Of a stretch of 64,000 nucleotides of DNA, positions 52,291 through 61,558 are shown in pieces. The stretch comes from CAIVAT01 sp049317265. Lineage in GTDB: Bacteria > Bacteroidota > Bacteroidia > Bacteroidales > FEN-979. The DNA is taken from contig JBMOIP010000002.1 in assembly GCA_049317265.1 (NCBI GenBank), positions 1 to 64,000 on the forward strand, read 5' to 3'. The notes beneath the pieces were generated by a model that was not told the DNA's origin, ran no database searches, and saw nothing but the letters and a program-made list of their open reading frames with translations. The position numbers and the translations under genes are program-made. The stretch's first letter is position 1. Each line of letters opens with the position of its first letter.

Positions 52291-54060
52291 CTAATTTTTT
52301 GTTGCAGTCATGGTGTAGATCTCCGTGGCCGCATTGATCGACAGTACGATGGTGTAATTTCCGTTCTCGGTAACTACGAAATTGCCGGTATTATTAACGA
52401 ATTTCCCGGCTGCCGGACCTTCAATAACCACATCACCATAGCTTATTTGTTTTCCCGACCAGTCATCTCCCTGCCTGAATTTGAATAGCTTATTGCCGAT
52501 AAAATCGATGTTGTAGGTCCAGGTATAGATGGGGGGGGCAGCTGCAGGCAGGGATGTTCCGAAATTCTCGTCCCAGAACGCTGGCGTACCGTCCTGTTTC
52601 AGGTAAGCATCGCCAATTATGCCCATTTGATAGCTGGTATAATCGACGAAAGGCAAATTCCCGGTTTTTATAAGGGTTGCCGTATACCCCGATCCAAGGG
52701 TATAACTCAGGGTGCAACTGTATATCCCGGGGTTGGAGTTGGTGAAGGTTGCCCCGCCAGCGGTAAGGTCGTTTATACTGCCTCCCAGGTTCGCATTGAC
52801 ACTCACCGGGTCAACCGGGTTTGACTCCATGACCACCTTCCAGCCATTTGAATAGCGGAATTTCCAGTCTCCCATGGTCAGTGGCTGGTTGGTGATCGTC
52901 CATGACATGATGGTCGGGTTGAAAGCCGACTCGGTGAGGTGTGTGCCATTGAGCCATCCGAGCGGCGTAGCAGCACCGATCATCTCCCACGAGACCCTTG
53001 CAATGGCAACTTTTCCCAACAGTTCATCAATGATAACATGGTAAAGGCCGTCAACAGGAACAGTGAAGGTTGTGGTGGTATCGGCATAATGTCCGCGCTG
53101 AAGGCCCAGTGTTGGTTCATCCGGTCCTGGTGTCACCTCCGTGAAATCATCCGAAGGTCCGATGAATTTCCTAAGGGGCCCGGTTGCCTTGACGATGTTG
53201 AAACCCCCGTTTCCAGCTTTGATCGGGATATAAAGCTCTTTTAACCATGGGCGGCTGGTCTGGTAAATCTCGTTGAGGGCAGTTTGCATCATGGCATTCG
53301 AATTGGTTTCAAGATAGGCAGTCGCCGGCCCGGTTACATAGTAGCCATCTGAAACGGGCAATGGTGATAGCTCAAAAGTGTAGGTGGTACTCTGAACGGG
53401 GGCGCTGTTCATCGATTCAACAGTATATCCGTCTGCAACGGCAAAAAAGGTGAGCTGATCTCCCAGATGGTAAACAAATCCATTGTTGACGCCAAGTTTA
53501 CCCTGAACCTGCTGATCTGCCGCAGGTAGCCCAATATACCTGATCCCGTTGGTTGTGCCGCTGCTTCCCAGGCTGATGAGTTTGACCGATTTAATTTCAT
53601 TGTGTCCGATAACACTTAAGACCAGGAGGTTTTTACAATCAGTATCTACTTCAAACTGATGTATTCCTGCTGAAAAATCATTCCGGTAGTCACCAAGGAC
53701 CTTTCCATGTAAATCAGAGAGTATTAAATGCAGATTGTCATTTCGTGTCACCTGGACCCTAACCCGCGTGGAGCCGTCGAATGGATTTTGAATCGTTGGC
53801 AGCAAAGAGAAGGAGCCGGAAGCCGGCAGGTTGTTTTCTTCAAGTCCTGTTGAATTGATCAGGATAATGGATGGATTTGCCTCGTATAGGGTTGTATCGC
53901 ATCCAAGGGTTAAATTCATGATCATCAGGCTTTGCAGGTTAACCGGGGTCTGCGTCTGAGCGTCAATGGCATTAAAACTCAGGGTGATTGAAGGAGTGGT
54001 TTGGGCATGCGAAAAGGCAAGTTGCAAACAGGCGATGACGAACAGGAAGCGATTTTTCAT
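52291..54060 (-). CDS. SusE/F-like starch-binding protein fused to an N-terminal sorting-like module
   Basis: 589 aa. Signal peptide (FVIACLQLAFSHAQ) with no lipobox Cys, unlike its paralog. Residues about 25-195 form a module with TLSFNAIDAQTQTPVNLQSL, then TIQNPFDGSTRVRVQVTRND and HLILSDLHGKVLGDY, similar to modules at the start of FISUMP-type proteins and to T9SS tails. From about 240 it follows the SusE-like paralog closely: DGYYVTGPATAYLETNSNAM, ELYIPIKAGNGGF, GLYHVIIDELLGKVAIARV, GEWKFRYSNGWK-type wording and YTMTATKN at the end. It would bind starch at the cell surface. A terminator lies between it and the SusE-like gene, so it may be expressed separately. Confidence 0.78.
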   Translation of the reverse strand: MKNRFLFVIACLQLAFSHAQTTPSITLSFNAIDAQTQTPVNLQSLMIMNLTLGCDTTLYEANPSIILINSTGLEENNLPASGSFSLLPTIQNPFDGSTRVRVQVTRNDNLHLILSDLHGKVLGDYRNDFSAGIHQFEVDTDCKNLLVLSVIGHNEIKSVKLISLGSSGTTNGIRYIGLPAADQQVQGKLGVNNGFVYHLGDQLTFFAVADGYTVESMNSAPVQSTTYTFELSPLPVSDGYYVTGPATAYLETNSNAMMQTALNEIYQTSRPWLKELYIPIKAGNGGFNIVKATGPLRKFIGPSDDFTEVTPGPDEPTLGLQRGHYADTTTTFTVPVDGLYHVIIDELLGKVAIARVSWEMIGAATPLGWLNGTHLTESAFNPTIMSWTITNQPLTMGDWKFRYSNGWKVVMESNPVDPVSVNANLGGSINDLTAGGATFTNSNPGIYSCTLSYTLGSGYTATLIKTGNLPFVDYTSYQMGIIGDAYLKQDGTPAFWDENFGTSLPAAAPPIYTWTYNIDFIGNKLFKFRQGDDWSGKQISYGDVVIEGPAAGKFVNNTGNFVVTENGNYTIVLSINAATEIYTMTATKN

Positions 54061-54138
54061 ATCAGCATCTTTAATGGAGTGAGATCACCAGAAGTATTTT
54101 ATGGTTGTGTAAAGTTAAGGAAAAGTAGCAGGTTGCAT

Positions 54139-54169
54139 AAAAAAAAGGTGCCCTCATCAGAGAGCACCT
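54139..54169 (-). terminator. Terminator of the susC-susD-susE-like operon
   Basis: On the minus strand, stem AGGTGCTCTC with GAGGGCACCT (one G-U pair), loop TGAT, then eight T. It lies 33 bases after the stop at 54202. Confidence 0.8.
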
Positions 54170-54201
54170 TTTTAAGCAATAAATGTAAAAGATTCTGCCA
54201 G

Positions 54202-55407
54202 TTAGTTTTTCGTAGCAGTCATCGTGTAGGTTTCGGTAGCAGCTTCGATTTTGAAAACGAGGGTGTAATTGCCGGCTACGCCAACTTTAATGTTTCCGCC
54301 GTTGTTGCTGAAATTGGCTGCAGCAGCGCCTGCCCAGGTTACATCGCCATAACCGACTGATTTACCTGACCAGTCTGTTCCCTGCCTGATTTTGAATTCT
54401 TTATCAGCAATGAGGTCTACAGTGTAGGTCCATACATAGTCGGTGCCGGTGATGGTTGGCAAGGAAGTGCCAAAGTTAACATCCCAGTCGGCTGGTGTGC
54501 CATCAGGTTTGTTGTAAGCATTTCCAATGAGACCCATTTCATAGGTTGAGTAGTTGATCGGAGGAATGTTACCGGTTTTGGTTAAGGTAGCAGTGTAGCC
54601 TGAACCAAGGGTGTAAGCCATTGTAACGGTATAGATACCGGGAACAGTGTTCACGATGTTGTCGCCACCAGGTTTCAGAGCGCCTGCAGCGCCACCGAAG
54701 TTGGTGTTAACTTTTACCCATTTGGTAGGATCTGAATCGGTTGTGTCAATTTCAACTTTCCAGCCATGTGAATAGCGGAATTTCCATTCGCCTTTACCAA
54801 GGGTCAAACCGGTGAGGGTGTATGACATGGTTGTGAGGTTGAAAGCAGACTGAGTCATGAGTGTGTCATTTGACCATCCACCCGGGGTTGCGGCGCCAAT
54901 AAGACCCCAAACAACTCTCATGATGGCAACCTTGTTGTATTTGGTATCAAAAACAACATGGTAGAATCCGTCAACAGGAACCGTGAATACAGCAGTGTTG
55001 GCTGCAACAGGACCGCGCTGGAAAGCAAATTTCGGCTCATCGGTTGTACCTGCGCCTGCAGCGATGGTTCCGAATCCGGTAGCCGGGCCAAAGGAGGTTT
55101 TTACTGAACCGGCAACTTTTGTGATCGTGAATCCGGCTGCACCTGCTTTGATCGGAATGTAGAGTTCGTACAAGGTTGAATCTAATTTCTGTCCGTTTTC
55201 ATTGTAGGTGATTTTCATCATCGCTTTTGAATTGAAATCAGGATAAGCAGTCACCGAACCTTTTACGTATAAACCGTCAAGAACGATAACGGTAGGAGGA
55301 GTTGTTTCGTCATCCTTTTTGCAGGAGCTAACACCAAAGACCATGGCAAAAACAGCTACCATCGCCAGCATTGTTGAAATTTTGATCATCAAATTTTTCA
55401 TAGACAT
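54202..55407 (-). CDS. SusE-like surface lipoprotein
   Basis: 401 aa. Lipoprotein signal (MLAMVAVFAMVFGVSSCKKD). Repeated outer-membrane starch-binding-type beta sandwiches: GLYVKGSVTAYPDFNSKAMM at the start, GFYHVVFDTKYNKVAIMRVV, GEWKFRYSHGWKVEIDTTD and EFKIRQGTDWSGKSVGYGDV near the end. The same order occurs in the fused paralog downstream. It follows susD by 41 bases, the position of SusE in starch loci, and would hold alpha-glucan on the cell surface. A strong terminator follows. Start ATG at 55407, or 55401 (third residue). Confidence 0.85.
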   Translation of the reverse strand: MSMKNLMIKISTMLAMVAVFAMVFGVSSCKKDDETTPPTVIVLDGLYVKGSVTAYPDFNSKAMMKITYNENGQKLDSTLYELYIPIKAGAAGFTITKVAGSVKTSFGPATGFGTIAAGAGTTDEPKFAFQRGPVAANTAVFTVPVDGFYHVVFDTKYNKVAIMRVVWGLIGAATPGGWSNDTLMTQSAFNLTTMSYTLTGLTLGKGEWKFRYSHGWKVEIDTTDSDPTKWVKVNTNFGGAAGALKPGGDNIVNTVPGIYTVTMAYTLGSGYTATLTKTGNIPPINYSTYEMGLIGNAYNKPDGTPADWDVNFGTSLPTITGTDYVWTYTVDLIADKEFKIRQGTDWSGKSVGYGDVTWAGAAAANFSNNGGNIKVGVAGNYTLVFKIEAATETYTMTATKN

Positions 55408-55448
55408 TGATTTTAAATTAATTAATTAGTGAAATTGAACAACTTGGT

Positions 55449-56975
55449 TTATGGAATGAGTAATAAATTGGGATTCGCATCAGTCGCCCATTTGGGAATT
55501 GGGAAGGTATTCCTTGATAAGCCATTGTAAACTTCATCAGCCTGTTTTTCCCATCGGGCATCTTTAAATTTGTCAAAACGGATGAGATCCTGTCTGCGGT
55601 GGCCTTCTGCATACAATTCCCTGCCGCGTTCGGCAAGAATCTGTTCAAGTGTGGCGCCGCTCCAGGTAGCCACACCGGCCCTGGTACGAATAGGATTGAC
55701 CCATTGGTCACCGTTTCCGCCGAGGCGGACCATCAATTCAGCTTTGATCAAATAGAAGTCTGTAATTCTGAATAACGGTAAATCGTTGCTTAAATTTTCC
55801 TTGGCGCCCATTTTAATTTCATATTTGCCAACGCGGGCCCCTGTAGTCCTGATTTGCGTAGGGGTAAAGTTGGCAGCCTGCATGTAAAGGGCAGGTAAAT
55901 ATGGATCAATATCGAGATTTTTATGAGTCAAACCGTCGCTGATGATCCCACCGCCGTTGGTGCTGCTGGCATGCTGCAATCCGAAGATGAAATAGGCATC
56001 CCTTCTTTTATCAGTTTGCTCATAGGTGTCGAAGAAGGTAGGAACCACGGCAAAACCGTTCCATGGTCCAACCGTCATGTCATACTTCAGGTTATGCTGA
56101 TAGTGCAGGGTACGCATATGGAGCCTGAATCCCTGGAAATTATTTTCATCATAAGGAATAGAGAAGATGATCTCCCTGGAAGTTTCGTTGGCGGTAATAA
56201 AAGGCGCACTTACGTCAGATTCCAGTGAATATGGGCTGGCCAGTAAACTGTCGCAATACTTCATAGAGTTGTTCCACTGTTCTGGCGTACCGGTTAAATC
56301 TTGTCCTTTGTAAACAGCCTCATTAAGATAGAGCTTGGTCAACAAGGCAAATCCCATGTATTTCGTGGCCATGTATTTATGGTCACCCGCTTTAAGGAAA
56401 GGCAGCGCTGATTTCACCGTATTGACGATGCTATCATACACAACTCCTCTTTTCACTCTCAATGGAAGGGATGGAGCGTTCTTGGCGCTGGTGAGGTAAG
56501 GAACATCACCGTAATTGTCGATCAGCAGGTAATAATAGAAGGCACGTAAAACCTCCACCTCTTTCATTTTTGCAAGAAGGGCGGGGTTTTGAGGAAGTTC
56601 GTGCATCATGTCAAGTACCTGGTTACAGGTGGTGATACCCGACCAGAAAAGGCTCCACATTCGGTTTACACCTTCATCGTCATTAGACCAGGTGTGTTTG
56701 TACATGTTACGCCATTTTCCGCCATCGTCCCAGTCGGCTCCCCTTGTGGGACCGCATAGTTCGTCGGAAGAGATCTCCTGGGCCAGGAACCACCAACCGC
56801 CGTCGTCGGCCATATTTATCATTTGCTTATAGGCGTTCACGCTTAGGTTGGCAATTTGATTTGCGTTTTCGGGATAGAGGCTTCCGGGGATTTTGTCATA
56901 CACCGTTTCGTCAAGCTTTGTGCAGGAGAAGAGGGTGATAAACAGGGCTGAGATGAGTATATATCTTCTTTTCAT
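55449..56975 (-). CDS. susD: SusD/RagB-family starch-binding lipoprotein
   Basis: 508 aa. Lipoprotein signal (LISALFITLFSCTKLDETVY). The SusD helical core has VNAYKQMINMADDGGWW, then WSGITTCNQVLDMMHELP and EVLRAFYYYLLIDNYGDVPY, a highly typical TPR-like SusD segment. The C-terminus has LEQILAERGRELYAEGHRRQDLIRF, given here as the family's ERxREL...GxRxxDLxRF signature. It caps the SusC barrel and binds maltooligosaccharide. It starts 12 bases after the susC stop. Usual family length. Confidence 0.94.
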   Translation of the reverse strand: MKRRYILISALFITLFSCTKLDETVYDKIPGSLYPENANQIANLSVNAYKQMINMADDGGWWFLAQEISSDELCGPTRGADWDDGGKWRNMYKHTWSNDDEGVNRMWSLFWSGITTCNQVLDMMHELPQNPALLAKMKEVEVLRAFYYYLLIDNYGDVPYLTSAKNAPSLPLRVKRGVVYDSIVNTVKSALPFLKAGDHKYMATKYMGFALLTKLYLNEAVYKGQDLTGTPEQWNNSMKYCDSLLASPYSLESDVSAPFITANETSREIIFSIPYDENNFQGFRLHMRTLHYQHNLKYDMTVGPWNGFAVVPTFFDTYEQTDKRRDAYFIFGLQHASSTNGGGIISDGLTHKNLDIDPYLPALYMQAANFTPTQIRTTGARVGKYEIKMGAKENLSNDLPLFRITDFYLIKAELMVRLGGNGDQWVNPIRTRAGVATWSGATLEQILAERGRELYAEGHRRQDLIRFDKFKDARWEKQADEVYNGLSRNTFPIPKWATDANPNLLLIP

Positions 56976-56987
56976 AGCTGTACGGGA

Positions 56988-59900
56988 TTAAAAGGTAACC
57001 TTTACACCGGCAGTATAAGCACGGGTTTTTGGATAAACATTGTATTGATCGATGCCAAAGGATAATCCGTTCACGGTGGTTTCAGGATCTACCCCGGTGT
57101 AGCCGGTAATGGTGAAAATGTTGTTGGCCGACACATAGAGGGAGAGTTTCTTCAACCATGAGATCTTCGACACGTTGAAGTCATAGGCGAAGGAGATATA
57201 ATCCAGTTTAAGGAATGATGCATTCTCAACATAGGTATCGGCAATGGCAGGACCGGTTTTACGACCTTTGTTATACTCATCAATGGCTGATGGTATGGCA
57301 TTAAGATCGGGGAGGTTGCCCGGATTTTCGAAAAACATCTTGGTGGCATTATACACATGGTTTCCTAACCAGGCGCGGAATGAGAAATCGAGCGAAAGAT
57401 GCTTGCCAAGGGTCAGGGTATTTGACCAGCCGAGTTCAACTTTAGGTGCTGCCGTTGCGATTACTGACCGCTTTGCCTGGCTGATATCAGTGGTATAACC
57501 GCCGGAGATCGAGTTGTACACGAAGAGACTGTCCTGCATGGTCACATAGGTTGGAAGATAAAAGGTACCAACCTCTTCGCCAACCATGATGCCGGTAACA
57601 TAGTTCAGATCACCAACCATACCACGACCCGAAAGGTATCCCTCTTTTCTGACACCGTCCTTATCATTGAAATAGGTTCCGAGATCAAGGATCTTGGTCT
57701 TGTTATGAGAAACCGTAAGGCTTGTCTTCCATGTGAATTTTTTCGAGGAGATGGGATAGGCCTGTAAAAATAATTCAAGACCCGTATTCGACATAGAACC
57801 TGAATTAGCAAAGGTTCTCTGTGCAAGGTTCGGCGGAACAGGTACATTATATTCGCCCAGTAGGTCCTTGGTCACTTTATAATAGACTTCAAAGCTACCA
57901 CTTAACCTGCTGTTGAGGAACCCGAAATCGAGACCGACGTTCACTTCTGAGGTCTGTTCCCATTTCAGGTCGGGATTGGCATTCCAGGCGGGTTCAAATG
58001 TAATGACTTCCTGTCCGGTTTCAGGGTTGGTGCCTTTGCCGCTTGGCTGCCAGAGAATGAGACTTCTGTATTCCCCGATCTCCTGGTTTCCAGCGATACC
58101 GTAACTGCCACGTAATTTCAACTGGTTGAGCCATTTAACATCAGAGAGGAACTTCTCCTGGTCCAGGCTCCATCCGATGGCTGCTGTGGGGAACCAGCCC
58201 CATTTGTTGTTGGTTCCGAATTTTGATGAACCATCGCGGCGAAGCGATCCGGAAATAAAGTACTTGCTTTTATAGTTGTATTGAACACGACCGAAAAAGC
58301 CGATGAGGTTCCACTGTCCCTTCCAGGAACCGATATCTCCGTATTGAATGTCATTTAAAATAGCGAGATTGTCAGGACCTGCATAGGTTGACTGGGCATC
58401 ACGTCCCTGCGAATAAAAGCCGCTGGTGACAGATTCCTGCCAGGAGTAACCTAAAAGTGCATTCAGGTTATGGCTCTTTTTGAAGGTCTTGGTATAGTTG
58501 CCGGTGAATTCAATCAGTTTCTGGGTATTGGAATTATATTGCTTCTTGCCAAATCCGTTATCCGCTGAAGCATATAAGTTGGCAGGTCTGAAGTAGTTGG
58601 TGGTATTGTCATCATGGATGTAGCCCACATTCACACTGGCCACTAAACCTGAAAGGATTTCAAAATCAGCTTTTAAACTGCCAAGGAATTTTTTTGCATC
58701 CCTGTTGTTGGTCACCTCATTGATGATGGCAATGGGGTTCTCATAACTGAAAACGCGCGAACTCTGGTAGTAGCTGCCTGAGGGTGTATAAACCGGATCA
58801 GTAGGGTTGCGGGAGATCGACTGGTAGATGATGTCATCTTTGCCCCAACCGCCATAATTTTCATAATCATTCTTTTCAAAGGCGCCCATGATGTTGGCTG
58901 CAAGGGTAAGTTTGTCCTTCAGCGCTTTCTGGGTCACACTAATGTGCGCAGTGGTCTGGTCCTTTGAAGTTCCTTTCATGGTGCCTTCCCAGTTGGAATT
59001 GGTAACAGCTGCCAGGTAGGAGTTGTGCTTGTTGCCACCCGAAAAACTCAGGCTGTTCTGGTAGGCAATACCGGTTCTGTAAATCTGGTCCTGCCAGTCG
59101 GTGGTTGCGCCCCCATCAATGAAAACACTGTCCATGGTATAGCCGGGATGCTTTACCTGCGCCTGGGTAAGAAGTTGCTGTGAAAATGTACGCATCTGGG
59201 AAGCAGAGAGAAGGTCCAGTTTTTTGGAAACGTTCTCCATGGAGATCTGGGTGCTGAATTCGATGTTGCTGTAAGCGCCATCATCTTTCAGGCCATCCTT
59301 TGCCGTACCGGAGGCTTTGCCCTTCTTGGTGGTAATGATAATGACCCCGTTTGAACCTCTCGATCCATAAATAGCGGTTGAAGCAGCATCCTTGAGGATG
59401 TTGAAAGATTCAATATCATCCGGAGAAATAATGTTCGGGTCAGCGCCGGGGATTCCGTCGATCACATACAATGGCTGTGTGTTCGAGCTGAAACCAGAGG
59501 CTCCGCGGATGCGGACGGAGAAGTTTTCGCTGGGGTCACCTCCTTTTTTGGAGACCAGTACGCCTGCGGCTTTTCCCTGCATTGACTGTATGGCGCTGGT
59601 AATTACACCGCCGTTAAGATCATCTGACTTGACGGTGCTCACCGCACCTGTCTTATCGGTTTTTTTCTGTGTGCTGTAACCGATCACGATAACATCATCG
59701 AGGGTGGTGACCTGGACCACCATGGTAACGTCAACCGGACCGGCTTTTTCAACTGTTACTTCTTTGGTTACATAGCCGATCAGTGAAAACCTCAGAACAG
59801 CTCCCTGGGGAACGCTGATTTTATACTTTCCATTGATATCACAAACGGTTCCGTTTGTAGTCCCTTTTTGAAGGACCGTAGCCCCGAGAAGTAGTTCCCC

Positions 59901-60023
59901 GGTGCCGGCTTCGGAAACAACCCCTGTTATTTCAAGGTTCTGGGCAAAAAGCCCCGTTGAACCTCCAAGCAGAAGGAACGCGACCAACAGGTGTTTTAAT
60001 TGCAAGTGTAATTTTCTTTTCAT
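56988..60023 (-). CDS. susC: SusC-family TonB-linked outer membrane transporter
   Basis: 1011 aa. Signal peptide, then a CarboxypepD_reg-like domain (ITGVVSEAGTGELLLGATVL, KYKISVPQGAVLRF). Then the SusC plug: VIGYSTQKKTDKTGAVSTVK, SIQSMQGKAAG-type wording, NTQPLYVIDGIPGADPNI, FNILKDAASTAIYGSRGSNG and VIIITTKKGK. The beta-barrel ends YTAGVKVTF. It imports maltooligosaccharides bound by SusD. It has its own promoter-like box (60107-60114) and a leader of about 80 bases. First gene of the transport part of the locus. Confidence 0.95.
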   Translation of the reverse strand: MKRKLHLQLKHLLVAFLLLGGSTGLFAQNLEITGVVSEAGTGELLLGATVLQKGTTNGTVCDINGKYKISVPQGAVLRFSLIGYVTKEVTVEKAGPVDVTMVVQVTTLDDVIVIGYSTQKKTDKTGAVSTVKSDDLNGGVITSAIQSMQGKAAGVLVSKKGGDPSENFSVRIRGASGFSSNTQPLYVIDGIPGADPNIISPDDIESFNILKDAASTAIYGSRGSNGVIIITTKKGKASGTAKDGLKDDGAYSNIEFSTQISMENVSKKLDLLSASQMRTFSQQLLTQAQVKHPGYTMDSVFIDGGATTDWQDQIYRTGIAYQNSLSFSGGNKHNSYLAAVTNSNWEGTMKGTSKDQTTAHISVTQKALKDKLTLAANIMGAFEKNDYENYGGWGKDDIIYQSISRNPTDPVYTPSGSYYQSSRVFSYENPIAIINEVTNNRDAKKFLGSLKADFEILSGLVASVNVGYIHDDNTTNYFRPANLYASADNGFGKKQYNSNTQKLIEFTGNYTKTFKKSHNLNALLGYSWQESVTSGFYSQGRDAQSTYAGPDNLAILNDIQYGDIGSWKGQWNLIGFFGRVQYNYKSKYFISGSLRRDGSSKFGTNNKWGWFPTAAIGWSLDQEKFLSDVKWLNQLKLRGSYGIAGNQEIGEYRSLILWQPSGKGTNPETGQEVITFEPAWNANPDLKWEQTSEVNVGLDFGFLNSRLSGSFEVYYKVTKDLLGEYNVPVPPNLAQRTFANSGSMSNTGLELFLQAYPISSKKFTWKTSLTVSHNKTKILDLGTYFNDKDGVRKEGYLSGRGMVGDLNYVTGIMVGEEVGTFYLPTYVTMQDSLFVYNSISGGYTTDISQAKRSVIATAAPKVELGWSNTLTLGKHLSLDFSFRAWLGNHVYNATKMFFENPGNLPDLNAIPSAIDEYNKGRKTGPAIADTYVENASFLKLDYISFAYDFNVSKISWLKKLSLYVSANNIFTITGYTGVDPETTVNGLSFGIDQYNVYPKTRAYTAGVKVTF

Positions 60024-60106
60024 ACTCGTTTAATTTAGAGACTACTGAAGTTATTCACTTATGTAATGTTATTGCGCTGGTAAGGATTTCTTTTTGAAAA
60101 GTCCTG

Positions 60107-60114
60107 CAAAAATA
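60107..60114 (-). promoter_or_regulatory. Bacteroidota -7 box (TATTTTTG) for susC
   Basis: An exact TAnnTTTG on the minus strand, 83 bases before the ATG at 60023. It lies in the 166-base gap after the GH13 gene, the longest gap of the locus, so the susCDE genes can be expressed apart from the two enzymes. Confidence 0.55.
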
Positions 60115-60189
60115 GTAAAAAATCTATAAAATATTTCAAGAAGGACTATATTTATACATATCAGGCAAACTGATGGTTACTGCGCCTGA

Positions 60190-61545
60190 TCAATATAAGA
60201 ACACCTGGTAAGCCCATGGAGTTAGGGCGATCTTTTCATCACCTTTAAAGGTGCCTGCTACTCCGGTAAAGCTTTCAAGGTATTTCCCCTGAAATTCGTT
60301 CCCTTTCAGTAAGGCGGTCTGGGGTTGGTTTGACAGGTTCAGAATGATGAACATCTTTGCCTGGGCTGTTTTCCTGACAAATGCATATACAGCCTGATCA
60401 ACAGTTGTATGAACCCTGATGAATTCTCCGCCGGCATCCCCTGCATCCAGCAGGTTGCTTTTAGTTTTCAGCTCATTAAGTTTGGTATAAAAAGGTTCCA
60501 GCGGATAATTACCCCACGGAATGGTATCCTTGTCAAAAAACCGCAGCCGGCGGTTCATGGCTGACTCCTGTCCACTATATATTAATGGTATCCCGGGAAG
60601 GGTGTAGCTGAGTACAGCAAACGCCCGGGCTCCTTCGCCCATGCGTTCATACTCGGTTCCGTTCCATGAGTTTTCATCATGGTTGGAAGTGAAACGCATC
60701 CGGTATGAATCTTTGGGGAAGGTTTTCGAATCTATTGCCATTGCCGAGTCAATCATGGTAGCGGGTTTCTTTCCCTGGGCAACATCATTCATCGTGTGAA
60801 ACAACCGCCAGGAGTAAGTGGCGTCGAAATATCCTGTATCGTGCATTTTAGGGGATTCATCTTCAGCCAGCATGAAAACTGGTTTGGTGGCCCGAACTTT
60901 CGGAATGGCCTCATTCCAGAAGGATACCGGGAGCATGCCAGCCACATCGCAACGATAACCATCGATGTCGGCCTCCTTGATCCAGTAGATTAGGGCATCT
61001 GTCATATATTCGCGCAGGTCGGGCTGGGAAAAATCGAGTGCGGCGACATCTGTCCAGTCGGCTACCGGAGGAACAATTTTCCCGGTCGAATCTTTCTTGT
61101 ACCATTCAGGATGTTTGGTAATCAGGTTGTTATCCCATGATGTGTGGTTGGCCACCCAGTCGATGATCACTTTCATCCCGAGCTCATGCGCCTTTTTTAC
61201 GACATCGATGAAATCCTTTTTGGTCCCATATTCAGGATTAACGGCAAGGTAATCAGACACTGAATAGTAACTGCCCAGGCTTCCTTTGCGGTTTTTTACA
61301 CCTAACGGATTAATGGGCATCAGCCACAGGATGTCGACCCCCATTTTTTGCAAGCGGGGAAGCTCCTTTTCAAATGCTTTAAAGGTGCCTTCAGGAGTGT
61401 ACTGCCTGATATTAACTTCATATATGGTGGCATTTCTGCTCCATTCTACATGGGTGCCCGGGCTACCATTTACACTGGCAGCCTGGTGGTTGCAGGCGGA
61501 CATTGCCAGCGCTGCACAGGTAACCAGGAGTGAAAGTCGTTTCAT
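60190..61545 (-). CDS. GH13 alpha-amylase lipoprotein
   Basis: 451 aa. Lipoprotein signal (LVTCAALAMSACNHQAAS). Compact GH13: ATIYEVNIRQYTPEGTF, VIIDWVANHTSWD, EADIDGYRCDVAGMLP (nucleophile Asp), KPVFMLAEDESP (acid/base Glu) and FTSNHDENSWNGTEYE (transition-state Asp). A short C-terminal beta domain ends PWAYQVFLY. Its length is near the single-domain family norm. It acts at the envelope on maltooligosaccharides. The start lies 13 bases after the stop of the 794-aa GH13 gene, so the two are one transcript. Confidence 0.9.
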   Translation of the reverse strand: MKRLSLLVTCAALAMSACNHQAASVNGSPGTHVEWSRNATIYEVNIRQYTPEGTFKAFEKELPRLQKMGVDILWLMPINPLGVKNRKGSLGSYYSVSDYLAVNPEYGTKKDFIDVVKKAHELGMKVIIDWVANHTSWDNNLITKHPEWYKKDSTGKIVPPVADWTDVAALDFSQPDLREYMTDALIYWIKEADIDGYRCDVAGMLPVSFWNEAIPKVRATKPVFMLAEDESPKMHDTGYFDATYSWRLFHTMNDVAQGKKPATMIDSAMAIDSKTFPKDSYRMRFTSNHDENSWNGTEYERMGEGARAFAVLSYTLPGIPLIYSGQESAMNRRLRFFDKDTIPWGNYPLEPFYTKLNELKTKSNLLDAGDAGGEFIRVHTTVDQAVYAFVRKTAQAKMFIILNLSNQPQTALLKGNEFQGKYLESFTGVAGTFKGDEKIALTPWAYQVFLY

Positions 61546-61558
61546 AATTCAGTGTTGA

